Shown one piece after another: positions 1-8,701 of a stretch of DNA of 64,000 bases (positions are counted from its first letter, which is position 1; every line of letters starts with the position of its first letter). Source of the stretch: Hathewaya histolytica (GTDB lineage: Bacteria > Bacillota > Clostridia > Clostridiales > Clostridiaceae); the NCBI RefSeq assembly GCF_901482605.1, contig NZ_LR590481.1:1178001-1242000 (forward strand). The letters run 5' to 3'. The translations under genes were made by a program, and so were the position numbers. The notes below the pieces were generated by a model. The model was given only the letters and a program-made list of their open reading frames with translations. It was not told the DNA's origin and did no database searches.

Positions 1-2
1 AA

Positions 3-818
3 TCTGGGACACCTACAATGGGAGGTATTATATTTATAATAGCTACAGCTATTACTTTATTAGTTTTTGAAAGAAGTTACAATATAGAAACTATAATGGC
101 TTTAATAGCTTTTGTAGCCTTTGGAGTTGTAGGGTTTTTGGATGATATTTTAAAGATTGCTCATAAACATAACGAAGGATTAAAGCCATATCAAAAGATG
201 TTATTACTTTTAATAGCTGCAGGTGGGTTGTCTTTTTATGGAGCGAAAAACATTGGAACAGATATTTATATACCATTTTTAAATAAAACTATAGAACTTG
301 GATATTTCTATATACCATTTATAATTGTGTTTTTTCTTGCAACTACTAATGCCGTAAATTTAACTGATGGTTTAGATGGACTTTCAACTTCAGTTACTTT
401 GCTTATTATGACGTTCTTTGGATTAGTATCTTTTGCATTTAATCATCATGAACTTGCAAGTTTTTGTGCAATTACAGCGGGAGCACTTTTAGGATTCTTA
501 AGAAACAATTCATATCCTGCTAAAATATTTATGGGAGATACAGGTTCACTTGCTTTAGGTGGAGTTATAGCTACTGTTGCTATGATACTTAAATTACCTC
601 TTATGGTGATAATTGTGGCTGGTATACCACTTGCTGAAACATTATCTGTAATAATTCAAGTAACTTCATACAAGCTAACAAAGAAAAGGGTATTTAAAAT
701 GTCGCCATTGCATCATCATTTTGAATTAAGTGGATGGCATGAAACTAAGGTGGTTGTTGTATTTTCAATAGTCACAGTAATTTTATGTTTAATAGGATTT
801 TTATCTCTTTCCTTATAA
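3..818 (+). CDS. mraY: MraY, phospho-MurNAc-pentapeptide transferase (5' end outside window)
   Basis: Integral membrane enzyme that transfers phospho-MurNAc-pentapeptide from UDP to undecaprenyl phosphate, making lipid I for peptidoglycan. The frame is open to the left edge and encodes SGTPTMGG, a conserved cytoplasmic loop of MraY, so the ATG at 18 is internal and the N-terminus (about 50 residues) is missing. Visible family motifs are NLTDGLDGL (catalytic Asp loop), [10 protein letters not shown] and the C-terminal [13 protein letters not shown] histidine loop, with multiple hydrophobic segments between them. spoVE/ftsW follows after 20 bp with its own RBS, so the two are probably cotranscribed. 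Confidence 0.96.
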   Translation, partial: SGTPTMGGIIFIIATAITLLVFERSYNIETIMALIAFVAFGVVGFLDDILKIAHKHNEGLKPYQKMLLLLIAAGGLSFYGAKNIGTDIYIPFLNKTIELGYFYIPFIIVFFLATTNAVNLTDGLDGLSTSVTLLIMTFFGLVSFAFNHHELASFCAITAGALLGFLRNNSYPAKIFMGDTGSLALGGVIATVAMILKLPLMVIIVAGIPLAETLSVIIQVTSYKLTKKRVFKMSPLHHHFELSGWHETKVVVVFSIVTVILCLIGFLSLSL

Positions 819-838
819 AGTTTTAAGGAGGTTATTAT

Positions 839-1957
839 ATGAAAAAACCCAAATCAAAAATGGGTCAAATTGATTTTATAATGTTTATTGCTATTATGCT
901 ATTAGTTTCAATTGGAGTAATTATGGTGTATAGTGCTAGTTCATACTCATCATTTTTTTCTAAAAAGTATAATTATGACTCAATGTTTTTTTTAAAGAAG
1001 CAATTAGTTAATGTGAGTTTGGGAACTATAGCTATGATTTTTGCTATTAAAGTTGATTATCATAGGTTTAAAAAATACACTCCTATATTGATATTTGGTA
1101 CCTTGATATTGTTGGTGTTGGTTTTATTTTCCAAACCAGTAAATGGTGCTACTAGATGGATAAATCTTGGATTTGTTACAATACAACCTTCAGAAATTGC
1201 AAAATATGTTGTAGTTATTGCTTTAGCAAAGTCAATAGAACAAAGAGGTGAAAAGATAAAAAGTTTTTGGGGTGGAGTTATACCTTATCTTTGCTTTTCA
1301 GCACTTTTTGCGGGACTTGTATTGCTTGAAAACAATCTTAGTATAGCTTCCGTAATAATGATTGTGACTGTAATAATTCTTTTCTCCTCTGGAGCTAAAA
1401 TGTCACACTTGTATTTTATTGCTAGTGGATTATTTGCAGGAGTTGCAGCTGCAACTATTTTTAAGCCATATAGGCTGAAGAGACTAATGAGTTTTAGAAA
1501 TCCATGGGCAGATCCTAGGGGAGATGGATATCAACTTATCCAATCACTATTAGCGTTAGGTTCAGGAGGGTTATTTGGTGTTGGACTTGGGAAGTCTAGA
1601 CAAAAAGCCTTTTACATACCAGAACCTCATAATGATTTTATATTTGCTATTATTGGTGAAGAATTGGGCTTTATAGGATGTGCCCTTATCATATTTATAT
1701 ATATGATATTCATATGGAGGGGAATAAGAGCATCTTTAAAGGCTAAGGATATCTACGGTACTGTTTTGGCCATGGGGATAACTTCTGTAGTTGCAGTGCA
1801 AGCTATTGTTAATATAGCAGTTGTATCTGGTTCTATGCCTGTAACAGGAGTACCACTTCCTTTTATAAGCTATGGTGGTTCTTCACTTATATTCAATATG
1901 TTTTCTATGGGTATTTTACTTAATGTAACAAGGCAAATAGAAGAGAAATTTAAATAA
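839..1957 (+). CDS. spoVE: SEDS-family peptidoglycan polymerase, SpoVE/FtsW
   Basis: Polytopic SEDS protein of 372 residues with about ten membrane segments. Family members polymerise lipid II glycan strands with a partner class B PBP. Diagnostic motifs are VMVYSASSYSS in the first membrane segment, GEELGFIG around the catalytic loop, and PVTGVPLPFISYGGSS near the C-terminus. RBS AAGGAGG precedes the ATG. In clostridia the copy next to mraY is usually named spoVE. FtsW and SpoVE cannot be separated from sequence alone, so the symbol is tentative. A strong hairpin follows the stop, ending the mraY-side transcript. Confidence 0.9.
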   Translation: MKKPKSKMGQIDFIMFIAIMLLVSIGVIMVYSASSYSSFFSKKYNYDSMFFLKKQLVNVSLGTIAMIFAIKVDYHRFKKYTPILIFGTLILLVLVLFSKPVNGATRWINLGFVTIQPSEIAKYVVVIALAKSIEQRGEKIKSFWGGVIPYLCFSALFAGLVLLENNLSIASVIMIVTVIILFSSGAKMSHLYFIASGLFAGVAAATIFKPYRLKRLMSFRNPWADPRGDGYQLIQSLLALGSGGLFGVGLGKSRQKAFYIPEPHNDFIFAIIGEELGFIGCALIIFIYMIFIWRGIRASLKAKDIYGTVLAMGITSVVAVQAIVNIAVVSGSMPVTGVPLPFISYGGSSLIFNMFSMGILLNVTRQIEEKFK

Positions 1958-1966
1958 TAGACAAAA

Positions 1967-1999
1967 AAAGACGTGTTTCGACACGTCTTTACTTATTTT
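1967..1999 (+). terminator. Intrinsic terminator after spoVE/ftsW
   Basis: A perfect 10-bp stem (AAAGACGTGT / ACACGTCTTT) closes a TTCG tetraloop, followed by a T-rich run (ACTTATTTT). It separates the mraY-spoVE unit from ftsQ. Confidence 0.85.
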
Positions 2000-2134
2000 G
2001 ATAAAATTATTATGGAAAATGTAATAATTAATTAAAAATTTTAATCACTTTTTTTAGTGAAATAAGTTGTATTAAGTGGTATTATATATCTATAAAGTAG
2101 TTTAAATAATTGAGTAGAATTATGGTGGTAGAAT

Positions 2135-2938
2135 ATGAAGGTGAAAAAAGGTGTAAATAAGAAAAAGGTAAAGACAGTTGAAGATATTATAAAAAACAAG
2201 GAAGCAGTTTTGAAAAGAAGGAAAAAGAAAAAGAAGAGAAAAAATTTAGTTTTAATGTCTCTGTTTTTAATTAGTATACTAACTACTATGTGCTTAAAAC
2301 TTCCCCAATTTCTTATTAAATCTGTAGAAGTTGGTAAGACAAAAAACTTAGATAGAAATCTTATTCAAATTATAGGCGAAAAAGCTAAAAATAAAAATAT
2401 ATTTTTGCTAGATAAAAATAGTTTAGAAAGTGAAATTAAACAAAATAAGTATGTAAAGGATATAAAAATAAAAAGAAAATTTCCTAATAAGATATTTATA
2501 GATATTACAGAAAATGATTCGGAAATGTATTTAAAAGGAAAAGATAATTATTTAATCATAGATAGTAATGGTAATTTACTTGATATTAAAAAGGATATTA
2601 AGAACATGAGTCTTTTGGAGCTTATGGGATTTAAAGAAACAGATATTAAAAATAATTCTATACAATTTAAAGATAACAGACAAAAAGAAATTTTATATTC
2701 AATCTTAGAACTATCTAAGAAAAATAAATCTGGGTATAATATTACAGGAGTAGACGTTCATAATGTTACTTCAATTAATATAAGAGTAAACGATATTATA
2801 GTTAAAATTGGTACAGAATATAATCTAAAAGAAAAATTAAATAAGGCATTAAATATTATAAGATTGCATGGAATAAAAGATAAAAAAGGATATATAGATG
2901 TTAGCTACGATGGAAATCCCGTAGTTAATGTAAACTAA
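2135..2938 (+). CDS. ftsQ: FtsQ/DivIB-type cell division protein with POTRA domain
   Basis: Bitopic division protein of 267 residues. It has a very Lys/Arg-rich cytoplasmic tail (residues 1-37), one membrane helix (about 38-58), and then a POTRA domain starting at IKSVEVGKTKNL (about 60-130) and a beta domain. FtsQ/DivIB scaffolds the FtsL/FtsB divisome complex at the septum. The basic tail is unusually long and Lys-rich. It follows spoVE after a 177-bp gap containing a terminator, so it probably has its own promoter. No murG or murB lies between them. Confidence 0.88.
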   Translation: MKVKKGVNKKKVKTVEDIIKNKEAVLKRRKKKKKRKNLVLMSLFLISILTTMCLKLPQFLIKSVEVGKTKNLDRNLIQIIGEKAKNKNIFLLDKNSLESEIKQNKYVKDIKIKRKFPNKIFIDITENDSEMYLKGKDNYLIIDSNGNLLDIKKDIKNMSLLELMGFKETDIKNNSIQFKDNRQKEILYSILELSKKNKSGYNITGVDVHNVTSINIRVNDIIVKIGTEYNLKEKLNKALNIIRLHGIKDKKGYIDVSYDGNPVVNVN

Positions 2939-2950
2939 TGGAGGTAATTT

Positions 2951-3673
2951 ATGAAAAATGTTTCTTCAAAAATAGCAATGGCATCTGTATTTGCTATCTT
3001 AGGTTTTTTAATAACATATCAGTTAAGAGTAAGTTATGATGAAAGTAAAAAATTGGATATAAATAATCAAAATGCTGAAATTTTGAAAGAAAATGAAATG
3101 CTAGAAAAGCAAAAGAAGGATTATGAAAGTAAGACGGCTAGTCTTCAAAAAAAAATAGATGAGTATGAAAAGGCGGCAGCGGGAAGAAATGAATACAGCA
3201 AAATGATGCTAGAGCAATTAGATAATCTAAAAAAGGTGAATGGACTTGTGGATTTAGATGGAGAAGGTATTATAGTATACATAACACCTAAAGCAAGTTT
3301 ATTCTCAAATGGAAATACAGTTCAACCTATAAGCGATTTAGATTTATTAAAAGTTGTAAACGAACTTTATGCAGCTGAAGCAGAGGCTATATCTATAAAT
3401 GATATTAGACTGAATAGTAGAAGTGGAATCAGAACAGCATCAAATGCTATAAAAATTAATAATGATAAAATTTCTTTTAATAAGCAAGTTGTTATTAAAG
3501 CTATTGGAAACAAAAAATTATTGGAATCAGCACTAAGTTTTCCAGGGAATATTCCTGAGCTATTAGAGAGAAATTGTGATATAAAATGGGAACTTAATGA
3601 TAAAATCTTAATACAAAAAGATAGTACTCAAAATATGGAATTTAAATACGCCAAACCTATAAAGAAGGAGTAG
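2951..3673 (+). CDS. DUF881 family protein (first copy)
   Basis: Protein of 240 residues with one N-terminal membrane helix (about 8-25) followed by a coiled coil rich in Glu/Lys (about 35-95), then a globular DUF881 domain containing GLVDLDGEGIIVYI and AEAEAISINDIRLN. DUF881 proteins (YlxW/YlxX type) sit in Firmicute division clusters and their molecular role is not established. The start is backed by GGAGGT 6 nt upstream. It is 3 bp from sbp and part of a DUF881-sbp-DUF881 trio, suggesting a membrane-associated complex at the septum (inference). Confidence 0.85.
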   Translation: MKNVSSKIAMASVFAILGFLITYQLRVSYDESKKLDINNQNAEILKENEMLEKQKKDYESKTASLQKKIDEYEKAAAGRNEYSKMMLEQLDNLKKVNGLVDLDGEGIIVYITPKASLFSNGNTVQPISDLDLLKVVNELYAAEAEAISINDIRLNSRSGIRTASNAIKINNDKISFNKQVVIKAIGNKKLLESALSFPGNIPELLERNCDIKWELNDKILIQKDSTQNMEFKYAKPIKKE

Positions 3674-3676
3674 AGA

Positions 3677-4021
3677 TTGATGATAGCTTTTGTTGGATTA
3701 TTACTTGGAGTATTAATTGGACTTATATGGAAGATTAATATACCAATAAAATTTGCACCTTATATTTCAGTTGCAATCTTTGCATGTATAGATTCAGTTT
3801 TTGGAGGATTAAGAGCTAAAATATCTGATAAGTTTAGAAGTGACATATTTGTATCTGGTTTTTTCGGTAATGCTATAATTGCGGTTATTTTAGTTTACTT
3901 AGGTGATAAGCTTGGACTCCCTATTTATCTTGCGGCAGTGATTTTATTTGGAGGAAGAATTTTGAATAATTTTGCTATTATAAGAAGAATATTATTAGAT
4001 AAAGCAAAGCGCGATCGCTAG
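3677..4021 (+). CDS. sbp: Small basic protein Sbp (DUF1290 family)
   Basis: Integral membrane protein of 114 residues with four hydrophobic segments and a basic C-terminus (RRILLDKAKRDR). Family hallmarks are IPIKFAPYISVAIFACIDSVFGGLRA and FGGRILNNFAIIRR, read here in two pieces along the chain. Sbp genes are conserved near ftsQ/ftsZ in spore-forming Firmicutes and the function is unknown. It is placed between two DUF881 genes with only 3 and 17 bp of spacing, so the three are translated as a unit. Confidence 0.87.
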   Translation: MMIAFVGLLLGVLIGLIWKINIPIKFAPYISVAIFACIDSVFGGLRAKISDKFRSDIFVSGFFGNAIIAVILVYLGDKLGLPIYLAAVILFGGRILNNFAIIRRILLDKAKRDR

Positions 4022-4038
4022 ATTAAAGAGGTGATCTT

Positions 4039-4758
4039 ATGAAGAAAAACGAAGCTACAGTTTTCGTGTTTATAGCTTCAGTTATAATAGGAATATTAAT
4101 TTCTATGAATCTGAATTTTGGAGAGAAAAATAAAGTTTTCTTAAATATAGATCAATATAATGAAGCTTATAATAAGAGGAATAAGTTATATAAGGATATA
4201 ACTATTTTGAAACAGGAAGCAAATGAATATAATAGAAAATTAGGTAAATACGAAAATGAAAAAAATAATGTTTCAGAAATTAAGAAAGATGTTTCTAATA
4301 AACTAGAGGAGTACAAAAATTATATGGGTTTAAATGCCATGGAGGGTGAAGGGGTAAAGATAATGTTAAACGATGCTACAGCTAGTGAGTTTGAACAATA
4401 TTATTCACCATCAAACTTAATTCATGACATTGATATTTGGTTTCTAATAAATGACCTTAGATCAGCAGGTGCAGAAGCCATTGCTATTAATGGGCAAAGA
4501 ATAGTAAATAATACTTATAGTTATTGTTCTGGAACATTTATAGAAATTAAAGGAAGTAAAATAGTAGCACCATTTTATATAGATGTAATAGGTAATAAGA
4601 ATACTATAAAGGAATATTTGCTTAAAGAAAGTCTTTATATGAAGAGCTTAACTGACTTTAGAAAAATAACTGTTAAAGTAAGTGAAGCTAATAAGGTTGA
4701 AGTCCCTGCTTTTGAAGGAGATATTAACTTTAAATATGCATACGAAAAAAGTAAGTAA
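4039..4758 (+). CDS. DUF881 family protein (second copy)
   Basis: Paralogue of the gene at 2951. It has an N-terminal membrane helix (about 7-24), a coiled-coil region (about 40-95), then the DUF881 core with GLNAMEGEGVKIML, IWFLINDLRSAGAEAIAING and a conserved GTFIEIKG strand. It is 239 residues long, almost identical in length to the first copy, which argues for an old tandem duplication around sbp. The RBS is GAGGTGATC ahead of the ATG. Role unknown beyond association with the division cluster. Confidence 0.85.
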   Translation: MKKNEATVFVFIASVIIGILISMNLNFGEKNKVFLNIDQYNEAYNKRNKLYKDITILKQEANEYNRKLGKYENEKNNVSEIKKDVSNKLEEYKNYMGLNAMEGEGVKIMLNDATASEFEQYYSPSNLIHDIDIWFLINDLRSAGAEAIAINGQRIVNNTYSYCSGTFIEIKGSKIVAPFYIDVIGNKNTIKEYLLKESLYMKSLTDFRKITVKVSEANKVEVPAFEGDINFKYAYEKSK

Positions 4759-4853
4759 GTAGTAAATTTTTTTAAAATAATAAAGGATTTTTAAATTTAA
4801 TGAAGAATAATTATTTATAGGGTTTTAAATAGTACTTTTTAGGGGGTACAGAA

Positions 4854-5510
4854 TTGGCTGTTAGGGAAAATCTATACAAAATTAAAACTAAAATTCCTAA
4901 GGATGTAACCTTAATCTGTGTGTCTAAGACTAAACCAAAAGAAATGATTATGGAAGCTTATGACATGGGAGAACGAAATTTTGGAGAAAATAAGGTTCAA
5001 GAGCTAGTAGAAAAATACGAAACCTTGCCTAAGGATATCAAATGGCACTTAATTGGTCATCTTCAAAAGAACAAAGTTAAATATATTGTAGATAAAATAT
5101 ATTTATTACATTCTTTAGATAGTATAGAGTTATTAGAGGAAATAGAAAAAAGATGTAAGAGCAAGAATGTTAATATGAATGCACTGATTCAAATTAATAT
5201 TGGTAGAGAAGAAACCAAAAGTGGTGTTTTAGAAGAAAACCTACATTCATTACTTGATGTTTGTGAAAAATCACAGTATGTTAAGATTAGAGGATTAATG
5301 GTTATAATCCCTAAAGGAGATGAAGATAATTGTCGATATTACTTTAAGAAGACTAAGAGTATTTTTGAAGAATTGAAAAATATGTCTTACAAAAATATTT
5401 ACATGGATTATTTATCCATGGGTATGAGCAATGATTATCTTTGGTCTATTGAAGAGGGCTCTAACATGATAAGAGTGGGTCAAGGCATTTTTGGAAAAAG
5501 GAATTATTAG
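4854..5510 (+). CDS. ylmE: YggS/YlmE family PLP-homeostasis protein
   Basis: Single-domain PLP-binding protein of 218 residues, homologous to YggS/PROSC, which buffers pyridoxal phosphate. The Schiff-base lysine lies in CVSKTKP near residue 25. Other family motifs are GERNFGENKVQEL, WHLIGHLQKNK and YLSMGMSNDY. The start is TTG at 4854, preceded by AGGGGG; no closer ATG fits the family N-terminus. It heads the ylmE-sepF-ylmG-ylmH-divIVA string found in most Gram-positive bacteria. Confidence 0.92.
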   Translation: MAVRENLYKIKTKIPKDVTLICVSKTKPKEMIMEAYDMGERNFGENKVQELVEKYETLPKDIKWHLIGHLQKNKVKYIVDKIYLLHSLDSIELLEEIEKRCKSKNVNMNALIQINIGREETKSGVLEENLHSLLDVCEKSQYVKIRGLMVIIPKGDEDNCRYYFKKTKSIFEELKNMSYKNIYMDYLSMGMSNDYLWSIEEGSNMIRVGQGIFGKRNY

Positions 5511-5542
5511 AATTAAATTTTTATAAATAGGAGGAAAAACAT

Positions 5543-6004
5543 ATGGCAGGAAAAGTATTTAATAAGTTAATGGATTTTTTATGTTTTGATGATGAAGTAG
5601 ACGAGATGGAAGAAAGTTTCGAAGAGGAGACTGAAGAATTAGAAGAACCAGAAATACCTGTAAACAATACTCCATCTTATAACAATAGACCTTCAAAAGT
5701 TGTATCCTTACCAACTGCAAGTGTAGCTAAAATAGTTATTGTAAAGCCTTTCGATTTTGAAGAAGCTGCCACAATTTGTGATTATTTAAAAAGTAGGAAA
5801 ATTGTAGTTATAAACACTACAGCCTTAGAAACTAAAGTTGGGCAAAGACTTTTAGACTTTGTAGGAGGTGCTAGTTACATAGTCGGTGGTCAAATTCAAG
5901 AAGTTGAAAAAGGTGTATATCTTTTAATACCATCAAATGTAGAAGTAAGTAATTCCTTGAAGTATGAGTTACAAAATAAAGGCGTATTTGGTTTTATGAA
6001 ATAA
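5543..6004 (+). CDS. sepF: SepF, FtsZ-ring membrane anchor
   Basis: Protein of 153 residues with an N-terminal amphipathic segment (MAGKVFNKLMDFLCF), an acidic linker, and a C-terminal SepF/DUF552 fold (about 60-145) containing VVINTTALETKVGQRLLDFVGG. SepF polymerises into rings that bind FtsZ and tether it to the membrane. The length is close to the 151 residues of the Bacillus subtilis protein. AGGAGG lies 10 bp upstream. It sits between ylmE and ylmG as expected. Confidence 0.93.
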   Translation: MAGKVFNKLMDFLCFDDEVDEMEESFEEETEELEEPEIPVNNTPSYNNRPSKVVSLPTASVAKIVIVKPFDFEEAATICDYLKSRKIVVINTTALETKVGQRLLDFVGGASYIVGGQIQEVEKGVYLLIPSNVEVSNSLKYELQNKGVFGFMK

Positions 6005-6018
6005 GGCGGAGATAATAA

Positions 6019-6273
6019 ATGAGAATATTAATTACATTATTATATAATATTTTATATTTTTTAGAAATAGCTATTTTAATAGAAGTAATCTTATCTTGGG
6101 TTCCTATTCAAAGAAATCAATTTACAGATTTTATTCACAATGTAACTTGGCCTATTTTAAAACCAGCAAAGGAAATTCAAGATAGATTTATAACTAATAG
6201 TTATTTAGATTTTTCACCTATAATAGCTTTTGCAATGATTAGAATTATAAAAGCAATATTAAGATTTTTATAA
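6019..6273 (+). CDS. ylmG: YggT/YlmG family membrane protein
   Basis: Small membrane protein of 84 residues with two hydrophobic helices (about 3-25 and 62-82) separated by the conserved loop ILSWVPIQRNQ...ILKPAKEIQDRF. YlmG/YggT proteins are linked by genomic context to division and envelope organisation; the biochemical function is unknown. The stop is only 12 bp from the ylmH start. Confidence 0.9.
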   Translation: MRILITLLYNILYFLEIAILIEVILSWVPIQRNQFTDFIHNVTWPILKPAKEIQDRFITNSYLDFSPIIAFAMIRIIKAILRFL

Positions 6274-6284
6274 TAGGTTTTTAT

Positions 6285-7058
6285 ATGAACAAAAAAGAAT
6301 TTATTAAGTTTTTTAATTGTACAGATGAAGAACTTTTAGGAAGAATCTATGATAAAATACACCTTTGTATAAAGACCAATAAAAGTGTTTCTGTAAATGA
6401 ATTTTTACCTCCTGCTATATGGAGTAATCTACAGGAAGTATCTCAAGAACTAGGTGTAAGTGTTGCTTATTGGAAGTCTTTTGATGAATGTGAGAAAAGA
6501 TTTGCTATTTTTTATATAGAATATTTATATGAGGATTTTCCTATAAACATTCTTAGGATTAAAAATAAATCTAAGTTTACTAAGTTAAGACATAAAGATT
6601 ATTTAGGTGCTATAATGTCTTTAGGAATAAAGAGGACAAAGTTAGGGGATTTAGTGGTTAATAGTGATTGTGCTTATGTACCCATAGTACAAGAAATGAA
6701 TAGTTATATAGTTAATAACCTAGCTCATATTAACAATTGCCCTTGCATTATAGAGAGTTATAACTATAATGATATTGAATTTCCTCAATCTGAGTTTAGT
6801 TCTTTAGATTTAATTTCAACTTCCTTGCGATTAGATTGCGTTATAAGTAGTATAACAAAACAATCTAGAAATCTTAGTAATGAATTACTGGCCAAAGGTA
6901 GAGTTCTTTTAAACTATGGAGAATGCAAAAGGAAGGATAAATTGATAAAAGAGAATGATATAGTTACTATTAAAGGGTACGGAAAATATAAGATAAGAGG
7001 AATTGTAGGTAGTACACAAAAAAATAGACTTAAAATAAATGTTTTAGAATTTAAGTAA
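6285..7058 (+). CDS. ylmH: YlmH, S4-domain RNA-binding protein
   Basis: Protein of 257 residues with an RNA-binding S4 domain at the C-terminus (about 180-250: SNELLAKGRVLLNYGECKRKDKL in two segments, then GYGKYKIRG). The middle has the YlmH signature HKDYLGAIMSLGIKRTKLGD. YlmH is known to bind RNA/ribosomes and has been connected to rescue of stalled large subunits in Bacillus, a role that could overlap that of RqcH, which is also in this window. There is no strong Shine-Dalgarno, so translation may be coupled to ylmG. Confidence 0.9.
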   Translation: MNKKEFIKFFNCTDEELLGRIYDKIHLCIKTNKSVSVNEFLPPAIWSNLQEVSQELGVSVAYWKSFDECEKRFAIFYIEYLYEDFPINILRIKNKSKFTKLRHKDYLGAIMSLGIKRTKLGDLVVNSDCAYVPIVQEMNSYIVNNLAHINNCPCIIESYNYNDIEFPQSEFSSLDLISTSLRLDCVISSITKQSRNLSNELLAKGRVLLNYGECKRKDKLIKENDIVTIKGYGKYKIRGIVGSTQKNRLKINVLEFK

Positions 7059-7077
7059 TATATTTGGAGGTGGAGTC

Positions 7078-7857
7078 ATGAGAATTACTTCCATGGACAT
7101 AGATAATAAAGAATTTAAAAAAGGCTTTAGAGGATATGAAATTGATGAAGTAAATGATTTTTTAAATCAAGTAGCTGATGATTACGAAGAATTGTATAAA
7201 GAAAATTCAATGTTAAAAGAAAAAGTATCTATGTACGAAGAGAAAGTAGAACACTATAAAAAGATAGAAGAAACTATTCAAAATACTCTTGTATTAGCGC
7301 AAGGAGCTTCTGAGCAAGCAAAGCACTCTGCTCAAAAAGAGGCTGATATTATAATTAAAACTGCTAATGATTCAGCACAAAGAATTTTGGATAAAGCTCA
7401 TAATGATGTTTTAAAAATAAATGATGATTATGAGAGAATAAAACAAGAATTTGAAAAGTTTAGATCTATTTATAGAAACTTTATGAATAGTCAAGTTGAA
7501 ATGTTTGAAAGATTAGAAAAGGATTTTGAACGTGGATATAATATAGGACAAGGTATTAAAGAAGGATTGAATGAATTAAAGCTAGAAGCTAAAAAAGCTG
7601 AAATAAAAGAAGTAGAACCAAGCATAGTGGAAGAAAGTGTACTACCAGAGAAGGAATCAGAATTTAATACTCAAATAATTGATAAAGAGGAAATTAAAGC
7701 ACTCCAAGAAAAAAATGATAAGCAAACTAAACCTAATAAAAAAGAAGAAAAAGTAAATGTTGAAGGTTCTCTAAATGATTTTATAAAAAGAAACAATATT
7801 GATTTATCTAAGATAAAGAATTCCTCAGATGAAATTGAAACACTAATTGAGAAATAA
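7078..7857 (+). CDS. divIVA: DivIVA-family cell division/polarity protein
   Basis: Protein of 259 residues. The N-terminal lipid-binding DivIVA domain (about 1-60) contains FRGYEIDEVNDFLNQV and is followed by a long coiled coil (to about 165) and a charged, Glu/Lys-rich tail ending in a short conserved-looking helix. DivIVA recognises negatively curved membrane at septa and poles. The tail is longer than in B. subtilis DivIVA (164 residues), as is common in clostridia. A terminator follows directly. Confidence 0.9.
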   Translation: MRITSMDIDNKEFKKGFRGYEIDEVNDFLNQVADDYEELYKENSMLKEKVSMYEEKVEHYKKIEETIQNTLVLAQGASEQAKHSAQKEADIIIKTANDSAQRILDKAHNDVLKINDDYERIKQEFEKFRSIYRNFMNSQVEMFERLEKDFERGYNIGQGIKEGLNELKLEAKKAEIKEVEPSIVEESVLPEKESEFNTQIIDKEEIKALQEKNDKQTKPNKKEEKVNVEGSLNDFIKRNNIDLSKIKNSSDEIETLIEK

Positions 7858-7860
7858 GCA

Positions 7861-7892
7861 AAACTCACTTAATAAGTGAGTTTTAATTATTT
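7861..7892 (+). terminator. Intrinsic terminator after divIVA
   Basis: Perfect stem AAACTCACTT / AAGTGAGTTT with a 3-nt loop, followed by TAATTATTTAT. It ends the ylmE-divIVA operon just ahead of the mtnN promoter. Confidence 0.75.
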
Positions 7893-7920
7893 ATACGTAT
7901 ACATACTAGGTTTTATTTAG

Positions 7921-7949
7921 TTGACAATTGAATTTCGATTATGTATTCT
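7921..7949 (+). promoter_or_regulatory. Sigma-A type promoter for mtnN-aroF
   Basis: TTGACA at 7921-7926 and TATTCT at 7944-7949 with a 17-nt spacer. It lies between the divIVA terminator and the mtnN RBS (AGGAGG at 7984). Confidence 0.65.
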
Positions 7950-7997
7950 AGTATTCGAATATGCTAATTTTTTATTATATAATAGGAGGCGATTACA

Positions 7998-8690
7998 GTG
8001 GTTATAGGAATAATAGGTGCTATGAATGAAGAAACTGAAAAGCTTATAGATAAAATGACTGTTTTAAGAAAAATGAGTAAAGCTTCTATGACTTTTAATT
8101 TTGGTATGCTAGATAATAAAGAAGTCGTAGTAGTAACTTGTGGTATAGGCAAGGTGAATGCAGCTATATGTGCTCAAATTCTTGTAGATGATTTTCATGT
8201 AGACTATGTAATAAATGTAGGAATAGCTGGCGGATTAAAAGAAGAAATTTATCCAGGTGATATTGTTATAGCAAGTTCACTAATTTACCATGATTTTGAT
8301 GCTACATTTTTTGACTATAAATTAGGTCAGGTACCGAGACTAGATGTATTTGATTTTAAATGTGATAATACTCTATTTAAATATGCCAAAGAATCCGCGA
8401 ATAACTTAAAAACTCATAATGTATATGAGGGAAGTATAGTTTCTGGAGATCAGTTCATAAGTTCAAAGGAAAAGCTTATGTGGCTTTCTAAGGAGTTTAA
8501 TGCCTATGCTTGCGAAATGGAAGGTGCTAGCATTGCGCACGTATGTCATTTGAATAAAGTACCATTTATAGTCATAAGATCAATTTCAGATAACGCTATT
8601 AATGGAACTCATTCTGATTATGAAACTTTTAAGTATATAGCAGTAGACAATTCTTTATTAATCATTCATAATATGTTAAAAGCTATGTAG
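7998..8690 (+). CDS. mtnN: 5'-methylthioadenosine/S-adenosylhomocysteine nucleosidase
   Basis: Enzyme of 230 residues that cleaves adenine from methylthioadenosine and S-adenosylhomocysteine, clearing SAM-cycle by-products. Family motifs seen are GIIGAMNEE at the N-terminus, NVGIAGGL, and the nucleoside-binding EMEGASIAHV with the catalytic Asp in RSISDNA. The start is GTG at 7998 with AGGAGG 8 bp upstream. The gene ends 11 bp before the DAHP synthase gene and shares its promoter. Confidence 0.94.
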   Translation: MVIGIIGAMNEETEKLIDKMTVLRKMSKASMTFNFGMLDNKEVVVVTCGIGKVNAAICAQILVDDFHVDYVINVGIAGGLKEEIYPGDIVIASSLIYHDFDATFFDYKLGQVPRLDVFDFKCDNTLFKYAKESANNLKTHNVYEGSIVSGDQFISSKEKLMWLSKEFNAYACEMEGASIAHVCHLNKVPFIVIRSISDNAINGTHSDYETFKYIAVDNSLLIIHNMLKAM

Positions 8691-8701
8691 GTGATAAAAT
8701 A

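Noticed and set aside
4010-4021. GCGATCGC octamer at the end of sbp
   Set aside because: Single occurrence of a palindrome in this AT-rich window; no repeat family here.
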